Position numbers and translations under genes: made by a program
NCBI GenBank assembly: GCA_024698345.1
Contig: JAILRH010000153.1
Location: 1 to 41,471 of the forward strand
Reading direction: 5' to 3'
DNA length: 41,471 bases
Source of the DNA: Lachnospiraceae bacterium
GTDB lineage: Bacteria > Bacillota > Clostridia > Lachnospirales > Lachnospiraceae
The notes under the pieces: model-generated
Database searches by the model: none
Seen by the model: the letters and a program-made list of their open reading frames with translations, nothing else
Told to the model about the DNA's origin: nothing
Shown here: positions 35,014-41,471 of the stretch, piece after piece
Position numbering within the stretch: the first letter of the stretch is position 1
How the letters are laid out: every line of letters begins with the position of its first letter

Positions 35014-35778
35014 TCAAAATTTGCCGTCAAGCCACTCCATGGCGTCTGCAAATACTCCTGTCCACTGCTTCCAGTCATGTGCACCATTTCCAACAACATA
35101 CTTGTGTTCTACTCCCATTTCATTGAGATATTGCGAAAACTCATCTGCCATCATCAGTAAATCTTCTTCTCCGGAACATGTCATGTAGATGTTTGGCACC
35201 GGTTTTTTTTCACTTATAAGTTTCTCTAAAAGAAATTTATAATTCTCATCAAAGGGACCGGGAACAGTTTTTTCTTTAAACACGTCATCAAAAAAGACTT
35301 TCTTAAAAAATGCAAACTGTGTTTCAGACAGTTTTGGTGCTGACTTTTCATAAAGACATGCCGGGGACATTGCAATAATCGAGCCGAAATTATTGTAATA
35401 TTTCAATCCATTTCGAATGGCACCGTATCCTCCCATTGAAAAACCCGCTATACATGTATCTTCTCTGGCATTAGACAATCCAAACTTCTGTCTGGTAACT
35501 GACACCAGTTCATTTCCAACAAATCTTCCATAATTGCCAAAAGCATGTCCGTGATCAATATAGAAAGAATTTCCGCAACTTGGTATAACAAATGCCGTAT
35601 TATACTGATTGGCATATTTTTGCAAATCCAAATTGTCCAGCACATTCTGTGCATCACTTAACACTCCATGTAAGAAATAAACAGTCCTCTCCGCGCTCTC
35701 CATATGCGGAGTTACAACTTTTACTGTTGTGGGATGCATTAGCGCATGGGAAAAATAATTCAAATCCTGTATTGCCAT
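35014..35778 (-). CDS. Alpha/beta-hydrolase esterase (tributyrin esterase / esterase D-like)
   Basis: 254 aa, no signal peptide. 'YFLHGVLSDAQN' forms the oxyanion region; the nucleophile is Ser114 in 'AGFSMGGYGA'; the acid is probably in 'CSGEEDLLM' and the His in 'GNGAHDWKQW'. It resembles the tributyrin-esterase (EstA) and S-formylglutathione-hydrolase-like group, which act on short-chain esters; the natural substrate is unknown. It starts 28 nt after the ligA stop and is probably transcribed with it. Confidence 0.85.
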   Translation of the reverse strand: MAIQDLNYFSHALMHPTTVKVVTPHMESAERTVYFLHGVLSDAQNVLDNLDLQKYANQYNTAFVIPSCGNSFYIDHGHAFGNYGRFVGNELVSVTRQKFGLSNAREDTCIAGFSMGGYGAIRNGLKYYNNFGSIIAMSPACLYEKSAPKLSETQFAFFKKVFFDDVFKEKTVPGPFDENYKFLLEKLISEKKPVPNIYMTCSGEEDLLMMADEFSQYLNEMGVEHKYVVGNGAHDWKQWTGVFADAMEWLDGKF

Positions 35779-35806
35779 AATTAATTATCCTTTGTGTTCT
35801 GTATTG

Positions 35807-37765
35807 TTACATTTCTAAAAACTGTTCTTCCGTAATAATCTCTACGCCCAGTTCTTTTGCTTTTTTATTTTTTGAAGAACCTGATGTTGCATCATTATTT
35901 ATCAGATAATTCGTCTTTGAAGAAACGGAGCCCGCAACCTTGCCACCTCTTTTTTCTATAATATCTTTCAGTTCATTTCTGTTTGAAAAATGATTAAGTG
36001 AACCGGTTATAACAAATGTCTTTCCTGCAAGATCCTGTTCTTCGCTGTTAATCTCTTCTTCTATTTCAACTTCTTCTAATAATTTGTCTACTATTTCGGC
36101 GTTATTTTCGTCTGCAAAATAGTCCACAATACTTTTTGCAATCACTTCGCCAATTCCGTCTATTCCGCACAGTGTTTCAACTTCCGCTTTTTTTATTTCG
36201 TCAATATTCCCGTCAAAATACTTGCATATAAGCTTTGCATTGCTCAAACCGATATTCAATATGCCCAGACTGTAAATAAAGTTTGGCAATTTAACCTTTC
36301 GCGCCTTCTCAATTGACGCAATAAGATTGTCGTATGATTTTCTTCCAAATCCTTTCTTACCAACTATTTCTTCCTCGAAAGCATCCAAATGGAATATATC
36401 TACAAGATTTTTTATATATCCATGTTCAACAAACTTTGACAGTGTCTCTTCAGACAATCCGTCAATGTTCATTGCGTCTCTCGACACAAAATGTGAAAAC
36501 AGCTTTATGTGCTTTGCAGGACATTCAGGATTTGTACAGATTAATGTCTTTATTCCATTTTCATTTTTGATGTCTGTTGCCATGTTACACGCCGGGCAGT
36601 GAGACGGAATATCAATCCCGCCACTTCTTGTAAGATTTTCATCTATCTGCGGAATAATCATATTAGCTTTGTAAACAGTTATCTCATCTCCCACACCAAG
36701 TTCCAATTCTTCCACTATGCTTAAATTGTGCACACTGGCTCTTGATACAGTTGTTCCCTCCAATTCAACAGGTTCAAATACGGCAACGGGATTTATGAGT
36801 CCGGTTCTGCTTGGACTCCACTCGATTTCTACAAGCTTTGTCATCGCCTTTTCGTCAGCCCATTTGAAAGCAATTCCATTTCTTGGAAATTTTGCTGTTG
36901 TTCCAAGTGATTCACCATACTCTATGTCATCATAAACCAATACCAATCCATCTGAAGGAACGTCAAATGTTTCAATTGCATTTGCAAAATGGTTTACTCC
37001 CTCTTCCATATTATTGGAATACACCACCAGAAAATCGACCACTTCAAATCCCTGTTTAGCTAACCATTCAAATTTAGTTTCTATAGAATTGTTAAATTCC
37101 ACACCCTCTGCACTTATTAGGGCAAAGGCATAGAAGTTCACATTTCTTTTTGCTGTTATTTCACTGTTCAACTGTCTGACTGAACCTGAGCACAAGTTTC
37201 TCGGATTCTTATATTTTGAATCAGTATCCTCTATTGTTTCATTTATCTGATTAAAATCAGAATACTTAATAACTGCCTCACCACGAACAACAAGTTCACC
37301 TTTGTACTCAATCGAAAGTGGTATATTCTTAAAAGTTTTTGCATTTGCAGTTATCACTTCTCCAACTGTACCGTTTCCTCTTGTAACTGCTTTTACAAGT
37401 TTTCCTTCATTGTATGTGAGTACTACAGTAAGTCCGTCCAGTTTCCATGACAGAAGACACTTCTTATCTCCGGCAAAGCTCTTAAGTCCTTCCACTTCTT
37501 TTGTCTTATCAAGTGACAACATCGGACTGTCATGCTGTTCCTTAGGAAGTTCACTCACAACTTCATATCCAACATTCACTGTCGGACTGTTAGAAAGCAC
37601 CATGCCTGTCTCTTCTTCAAGTGAAACCAGTTCATCATACAGTCTGTCATATTCAATATTGGGCATTATCTCTTTTGCTTCCTGATAATACGCCCTTGAA
37701 GCTTCATTTAATAAGATTACAAGTTCTTTAATTCTATCTTTTTTGTTGTTCTCTTTTAATTCCAT
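35807..37765 (-). CDS. ligA: NAD-dependent DNA ligase
   Basis: 652 aa. Seals nicks using NAD+. In order: Ia domain (about 1-70), adenylation domain with Lys108 in 'SWKLDGL', OB fold with 'PSRTGLINPVAVFEPVELEGTTVSRASVHN', a four-cysteine zinc finger (CPAC ... CTNPEC, about 400-425), helix-hairpin-helix repeats and a C-terminal BRCT domain (about 578-652). The adenylation motif after KxDG reads 'TRGNGTVGEVIT', where most LigA have TRGDG..GED; from memory this variant is common in Lachnospiraceae. A purine-rich degenerate repeat precedes the gene. Confidence 0.95.
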   Translation of the reverse strand: MELKENNKKDRIKELVILLNEASRAYYQEAKEIMPNIEYDRLYDELVSLEEETGMVLSNSPTVNVGYEVVSELPKEQHDSPMLSLDKTKEVEGLKSFAGDKKCLLSWKLDGLTVVLTYNEGKLVKAVTRGNGTVGEVITANAKTFKNIPLSIEYKGELVVRGEAVIKYSDFNQINETIEDTDSKYKNPRNLCSGSVRQLNSEITAKRNVNFYAFALISAEGVEFNNSIETKFEWLAKQGFEVVDFLVVYSNNMEEGVNHFANAIETFDVPSDGLVLVYDDIEYGESLGTTAKFPRNGIAFKWADEKAMTKLVEIEWSPSRTGLINPVAVFEPVELEGTTVSRASVHNLSIVEELELGVGDEITVYKANMIIPQIDENLTRSGGIDIPSHCPACNMATDIKNENGIKTLICTNPECPAKHIKLFSHFVSRDAMNIDGLSEETLSKFVEHGYIKNLVDIFHLDAFEEEIVGKKGFGRKSYDNLIASIEKARKVKLPNFIYSLGILNIGLSNAKLICKYFDGNIDEIKKAEVETLCGIDGIGEVIAKSIVDYFADENNAEIVDKLLEEVEIEEEINSEEQDLAGKTFVITGSLNHFSNRNELKDIIEKRGGKVAGSVSSKTNYLINNDATSGSSKNKKAKELGVEIITEEQFLEM

Positions 37766-37775
37766 ATCATACTTT

Positions 37776-37882
37776 CCTACTGCTTTTTTCTTTTATACTG
37801 CTTTTTTATTATGTTACTTTTCTTTTATAATGTTTTTCTATTATGTTACTTTTCTTCTATATTGCTTTTCTTCTATATTTGT
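37776..37882 (-). repeat. Degenerate ~16-nt tandem repeats upstream of ligA
   Basis: On the minus strand about seven imperfect units of the form (C/T)AAYATARAAGAAAAG follow each other up to the ligA ribosome site. The stretch is A-rich with almost no C. It may be an untranslated leader; no terminator is seen within it. Confidence 0.5.
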
Positions 37883-37960
37883 TTTTTCTTGATTTTTTTC
37901 TTATTATTATTTTCTATTACTTATTGCTACTATTCTTTCTATCCAATAATTATAGGCATG

Positions 37961-38743
37961 CTATTGAATCAGTGAATTGAGTTTATTTATTTCTTCCTCT
38001 GTCAGTTCTCTGTACTTTCCTATAGGGAGATTTCCGAGTTCAATATTTAAAATCCTAATACGTTTTAATTTCTGAACTCTGTACCCCAGTTTTTTACACA
38101 TTCTTCTAATCTGCCTGTTCAGTCCCTGTGTCAGAATGATATCAAATGTATGTCTCCCCATTTTGGTAACTTTACATGGTCTTGTAACTGTATCCAATAT
38201 TTCAACACCATCGGACATCTTCTGTATAAAATCGTCTGTAATAGGCTTGTCGACTGTAACAATATATTCCTTTTCTTTGAAGTTAGAGCCCTTTAAAATC
38301 TTATTTACAATACTGCCATCATTGGTTAAAAGAATAATTCCCTGTGAATTCTTATCCAATCGGCCTATTGGATAAATTCTCTGGGGATAGCCCACAAAAT
38401 CCACAATGTTATCAGGATTAGTACTATCTGTGGTACACTCAACGCCAACCGGTTTGTTCAGTGCAATAATAACCTTGTCAGACTTACTGTTTACAGGAAC
38501 ACCCTTTACCATTATTTTCATGGAATCATCAACTTTTTGTCCCATAACTGCAACCACACCATCCACAAGAACCAGACCATCCTCAACAAGTCTGTCCGCC
38601 TCTCTTCTTGAGCATACTCCCCGATCACTGAGAAACTTATTGAGTCTCATTAATGAATTATTATTATTTTCTGTAATTTCCCTATTGTTTATTTTTTCCT
38701 TTTTTTTCTTATTGTTATCCATATTTACTATTTTGTTACTCAC
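37961..38743 (-). CDS. RluF/RluB-type 23S rRNA pseudouridine synthase
   Basis: 260 aa. An Asn/Lys-rich tail of about 31 residues precedes the S4 RNA-binding domain (about 32-75, 'MRLNKFLSDRGVCSRREADRLV'). The catalytic domain has 'YPIGRLDKNSQGIILLTNDG' with the catalytic Asp of GRLD, and 'QGLNRQIRRMCKKLGYRVQKLKRIRI'. Details such as 'KPVGVECTTD' fit RluF best. The first codon is GTG at 38741-38743, overlapping the TGA of the upstream gene (GTGA), which implies coupled translation; the ATG at codon 32 is a possible alternative but has no ribosome site. Confidence 0.9.
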   Translation of the reverse strand: MSNKIVNMDNNKKKKEKINNREITENNNNSLMRLNKFLSDRGVCSRREADRLVEDGLVLVDGVVAVMGQKVDDSMKIMVKGVPVNSKSDKVIIALNKPVGVECTTDSTNPDNIVDFVGYPQRIYPIGRLDKNSQGIILLTNDGSIVNKILKGSNFKEKEYIVTVDKPITDDFIQKMSDGVEILDTVTRPCKVTKMGRHTFDIILTQGLNRQIRRMCKKLGYRVQKLKRIRILNIELGNLPIGKYRELTEEEINKLNSLIQ

Positions 38744-39360
38744 CGCTTAAGATTCTCTATTACAATCAACTGTCCTTTATCAACGCTTATATGAACTTCT
38801 TTTCCGACAAACTCGTTACTAATTCCAAGTGGCATATCATTTGTCATCGTCACATTGTCGGCATCATATTTTGCGCCTTTGATTGTAACTCCAACAGCCT
38901 GGTCTTTAAGTGCCAAAACTGAAAATACACCTTTTTCTTTTTGCTTAAGAATAATCTCACCATCAAAGACGTTTCGTATAATAACACTATCATCAATGAT
39001 TGTGCACTTGCATTTATGGGCAGATAAATATGACACTGTCATAAGATTGGCAATAGTGTGATCAAGTCTTCCACCAAGTGCACCCAAAATTACGAACTCT
39101 CTATAACCTTTTTCAATACCATACTTAATTGCCAGCATGGTATCAGTGTCATCTTTCATGGGTGAATGAACCAACACATTATCTCCGTTTGGTATAAATC
39201 CCAGAGAATCAAAATCTCCCATAGCAACATCAGGTGTTATTCCTGCTTTTTCTAAATATCTGTACCCACCGTCAACTGCAATAACTATATCATTTTTTTC
39301 CTTTAAAATGTTAATGCCGGCACAATCACCGGCACTAACTATATAACATTTATTATTCAC
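38740..39360 (-). CDS. thiN: Thiamine pyrophosphokinase
   Basis: 206 aa. Makes thiamine diphosphate from thiamine and ATP. 'IVSAGD', 'VIAVDGGYRYLEKAGITPDVAMGDFDSLG' and 'KDDTDTMLAIKYGIEKGYREFVILGALGGRLDHTIANL' are the family's ATP and thiamine-binding motifs. The start is GTG at 39358-39360 with GAAGG 8 nt upstream, overlapping the previous gene by 8 nt; the end overlaps the pseudouridine synthase by 4 nt. The three genes form one transcript. No THI-box riboswitch is seen. Confidence 0.94.
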   Translation of the reverse strand: MNNKCYIVSAGDCAGINILKEKNDIVIAVDGGYRYLEKAGITPDVAMGDFDSLGFIPNGDNVLVHSPMKDDTDTMLAIKYGIEKGYREFVILGALGGRLDHTIANLMTVSYLSAHKCKCTIIDDSVIIRNVFDGEIILKQKEKGVFSVLALKDQAVGVTIKGAKYDADNVTMTNDMPLGISNEFVGKEVHISVDKGQLIVIENLKR

Positions 39361-40126
39361 TTTTTTTGCCTTCTTTTAATGCGTTGTAAAAATCATTTAA
39401 ATTCTTGTCTGATTGAAGAGCCTGATTGAATGCATTATTGGTGTCTTCATAAAGTTTCTTTACCTCAGGATCCTCATTGAGTGTATTTATATAAGAAGCA
39501 ATATCTGCATTTGCAGCAGCTCCGTTATGAATAAAGTACGATCCAGTCTCCGTATCCATAATTACATACAACACATCAATACCAGGCGCCAATGTTTCAA
39601 TATTCTTGAACTCAATCTCATAATATGCGTATACAACAAATGTATTTTCATCAAGTCCCGGCTTCAGGTAGCACTCAATGTTCTTATATTTCTTGATATA
39701 TTCATTGCTTGCCTTGATGCTATCCATATCAACTTCTTCGATGTTATCAACATACTTGGCTATGGATGCTGTATCACCCTTGAGTCTGGCTCCGTAATAT
39801 AACTGAACAAGGTCTGTGATATCAGGATACTGTTCAGAATCAAATTTGAGAGTTGTAGGCTCCTCTGTTGGTGCCTCTGTTGTTGTAACAGCTACTTTTG
39901 TTTCTTTTGATTTCTTATTCTTTTTAACATCTCTTCCACCAAACACAATTGTTGTTGCTATAACACATACAACCAAAAGCAATGCAACTGCTGTAACTCT
40001 GTGTCTGAGTCTGATCATTCTCTCTTCCTGAGGGCTCAGCACTCTGTCTTCAATATTATCACCGTAATTTAATACTTCATCTATATCAACATTTCTATTT
40101 TTAAGCTCTTTTTTGAGTTTACTCAT
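39353..40126 (-). CDS. Membrane-anchored protein of unknown function
   Basis: 257 aa. Cytoplasmic N-terminus (about 1-43), one helix at about 45-63 ('VTAVALLLVVCVIATTIVF'), a Lys/Thr/Glu linker with 'TTTEAPTEEPTT' and an extracellular alpha/beta-looking domain (about 95-230). I do not recognise a named family; similar anchored proteins occur in Lachnospiraceae upstream of thiN, by recollection. AAGGAG precedes the ATG. It is the first gene of the unit with thiN and the pseudouridine synthase. Confidence 0.75.
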   Translation of the reverse strand: MSKLKKELKNRNVDIDEVLNYGDNIEDRVLSPQEERMIRLRHRVTAVALLLVVCVIATTIVFGGRDVKKNKKSKETKVAVTTTEAPTEEPTTLKFDSEQYPDITDLVQLYYGARLKGDTASIAKYVDNIEEVDMDSIKASNEYIKKYKNIECYLKPGLDENTFVVYAYYEIEFKNIETLAPGIDVLYVIMDTETGSYFIHNGAAANADIASYINTLNEDPEVKKLYEDTNNAFNQALQSDKNLNDFYNALKEGKKSE

Positions 40127-40219
40127 TAAAAATCTCCTTAACTAATCAAAAAACTCTTTTCATTATACAACTAACCAGTGAAAATATCAATTCTGCAGTT
40201 ATCATAAAAATTACTATTC

Positions 40220-40360
40220 GTAACTATTCAACCTTTCAGCAATGCCAGCTCGAATCCGCAGATAAATCTGCTAAGCTTTCGTGATTCTCATCCTTCGGAT
40301 ATCAAATCACTTTCGCACGCGACAAAAAAAGTTTTGTCGCGTGCATGGCTGAATAGTTAC
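40220..40360. repeat. 141-nt multibranched inverted-repeat element
   Basis: GTAACTATTCA (40220-40230) and TGAATAGTTAC (40350-40360) form a perfect 11-bp outer stem. Inside are three hairpins: GCAGA/TCTGC (40258-40262 with 40267-40271, flanked by AGCT/AGCT), GTGATT/AATCAC (40281-40286 with 40305-40310, tipped by ATCC-TTC-GGAT), and GCACGCGACAAAA/TTTTGTCGCGTGC (40315-40327 with 40332-40344). No coding potential is seen. It looks like a dispersed palindromic repeat or a structured RNA. Confidence 0.6.
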
Positions 40361-40388
40361 ATTATAATAATAGCATTTAAATAAAACA

Positions 40389-40417
40389 TTGCTTTTTGAA
40401 TAATATTTTTGTAAAAT
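40389..40417 (+). promoter_or_regulatory. Promoter of tRNA-Arg
   Basis: TTGCTT (40389-40394), a 17-bp spacer and TAAAAT (40412-40417). The tRNA begins 12 nt after the -10, so the 5' leader would be very short. Confidence 0.65.
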
Positions 40418-40428
40418 AGTTTCGATGT

Positions 40429-40500
40429 GCACCCATAATTTAATGGATAAAATATCGCCCTCCGAAGGCGACAATACCGGTTCGATTCCGGTTGGGTGCA
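40429..40500 (+). tRNA. tRNA-Arg, anticodon CCG
   Basis: 72 nt, full cloverleaf: acceptor GCACCCA/TGGGTGC, D arm ATTT/AAAT, anticodon stem TCGCC/GGCGA with loop CTCCGAA (anticodon CCG), a four-base variable loop CAAT, T arm ACCGG/CCGGT with loop TTCGATT, and discriminator A. CCA is not encoded. It reads Arg CGG codons. The convergent DUF5688 gene ends only 10 nt after it and no separate terminator is visible. Confidence 0.95.
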
Positions 40501-40509
40501 TTATTATTC

Positions 40510-41471
40510 TTATTCCGGCATATGTATTTTGTCATCACTTCTTCTGTAAATATATGCATGACCGGACAATATTTCTTCCGGAATCACTTCTTCATTATTC
40601 ACATCATTTATAACTGATTCGAAATCTTTAGAACTCATATGTTCTTCCATGGGAATAATAATCACTTCATGAATTGAACTTGGTAAAATAATTATGTCTT
40701 TTTGATGTTCTTGAGCGAAATCTTTCAAAACTCCGTTATAAAACATTGTGCAGGCTCCGTACATTCTGAATTTATTGGTAAGAACATACATCTTTGGCTC
40801 ATCTGTTTTTTCAATTTCTTCCATTATCATGTTGGTAAGTGCCTCTGCCTCTTCTCCATCATAAAAAACGGTTTCGTTAACAACACATTCGCTTGTATCA
40901 TCCACTTCACTTTCTGCGCATCTTTTTTCCTTTATCATTTCCATGATTATATCTTCCATACTTCGTATTTCATATGGAAGTAAAACAGGTGTGTTTTTAC
41001 TTGCTATTTCATAAAGAGTCTCAGTCGACACATTCCACATAGAAAGATGGTGATTATATATTAGCGTAGTAGCATTCTCATTTTTATTACATTTAATTAT
41101 GCAATAAAAAACTATAGATAAGTCCATAATCTCTATATGCGGTACTTTTTTTAATAATCTCTTATTCTTTTCAGTGTTAATTACCTTAAATGCAATCTTA
41201 TTTTTTATTTTTTCAAAATCTGCAAAATCTTCAATATTAAATTCAACATCTCCCAACTCTTTGGAAAACATGCTATAAATTTCTCTTATTATATCTTCTA
41301 TATTTTTTCCTGATATAAACTGATCATAGTAGTAATTCAAATAAATGGTTGGTGAAGCATTTACTCCTTCTCTAACAACCATCAATGCGTCTAACTCAAC
41401 CCCGTTGTTTTTCAATACTTTTCGAACGTTTATCTTCCCCTCAAATTTAATAACGTCTAAATATGACTTCA
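40510..41471 (-). CDS. DUF5688 family protein, cut by the right edge
   Basis: At least 320 codons visible; the frame stays open to the last base, so the N-terminus lies beyond the window or starts with a codon whose first base is 41472. A TTG at 41415 is not needed as a start, because the upstream frame ('KSYLDVIKFEGKINVRKVL') runs straight into 'KNNGVELDALMVVREGVNASPTIYLNYYYDQF', the family's typical opening. The rest, including 'NHHLSMWNVSTETLYEIASKNTPVLLPYEIRSM' and 'EVIIIPM', is classic DUF5688. It is common in several paralogues in Lachnospiraceae; function unknown. No signal peptide or membrane helix is seen. Confidence 0.85.
   Translation of the reverse strand, partial: KSYLDVIKFEGKINVRKVLKNNGVELDALMVVREGVNASPTIYLNYYYDQFISGKNIEDIIREIYSMFSKELGDVEFNIEDFADFEKIKNKIAFKVINTEKNKRLLKKVPHIEIMDLSIVFYCIIKCNKNENATTLIYNHHLSMWNVSTETLYEIASKNTPVLLPYEIRSMEDIIMEMIKEKRCAESEVDDTSECVVNETVFYDGEEAEALTNMIMEEIEKTDEPKMYVLTNKFRMYGACTMFYNGVLKDFAQEHQKDIIILPSSIHEVIIIPMEEHMSSKDFESVINDVNNEEVIPEEILSGHAYIYRRSDDKIHMPE

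Noticed and set aside
39361..40428. THI-box riboswitch for thiN
   Set aside because: No thiamine aptamer signature is seen; thiN is inside a coupled unit.

Overview
The window reads as chromosome of a low-GC, butyrate-forming gut anaerobe of the Lachnospiraceae. The evidence is a complete acetyl-CoA to butyryl-CoA operon (thl-crt-hbd-bcd-etfB-etfA), a ptb-buk pair for the last two steps, AT-rich intergenic DNA, strong AGGAGG ribosome sites and several lineage-typical small families (DUF975, DUF5688, DUF3592). The ptb-buk route is reminiscent of Coprococcus eutactus-like strains; that genus assignment is a guess.

Layout. 1-317: divergent promoter region with a 42-bp palindrome midway; the leftward gene lies off the window. 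318-3849: accessory stretch with a DUF3592 membrane protein, a CHC2 zinc-finger protein and a Pro/Glu-rich protein that look like debris of an integrative element (with a structured 5' leader carrying two terminator-like hairpins), and a DUF4143 ATPase behind three phased direct repeats. 4072-10616: minus-strand block with an acidic single-pass membrane protein, an ABC-F ATPase and a heterodimeric ABC exporter. 10842-12910: ptb-buk on the plus strand, with its own promoter and a terminator. 12985-20484: secreted subtilisin-like protease, membrane sulfatase-fold enzyme and NCS2 purine permease. 20614-26910: butyrate operon, minus strand, from a promoter whose -10 box lies inside an almost perfect Rex-type operator (27047-27064). 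27110-31674: moxR, DUF58 and transglutaminase cluster, with a terminator hairpin touching the moxR ribosome site. 31742-34887: DUF975 protein, metA and ilvE. 35014-40126: esterase, ligA, RluF-type pseudouridine synthase, thiamine pyrophosphokinase and an anchored hypothetical protein. 40220-40360: multibranched inverted-repeat element next to tRNA-Arg(CCG) at 40429-40500. The right edge cuts a DUF5688 gene.

How it fits together. Thl, Hbd, Crt and Bcd-EtfAB turn two acetyl-CoA into butyryl-CoA while reoxidising NADH; Ptb and Buk turn butyryl-CoA into butyrate with ATP formation. The two modules are convergent transcription units about 8 kb apart. A Rex-like site on the thl promoter would tie the operon to the NADH/NAD+ ratio. 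All four longer gaps between genes of these two units (thl/crt, crt/hbd, hbd/bcd, ptb/buk) hold hairpins without U-tracts, while the two short gaps (bcd/etfB, etfB/etfA) hold none.

No CRISPR array, complete insertion sequence or obvious defence system was found. The most promising undescribed elements are non-coding: the 40220-40360 element, the 2175-2373 leader, the phased repeats at 3892-3975 and the alternative pairing between crt and hbd.
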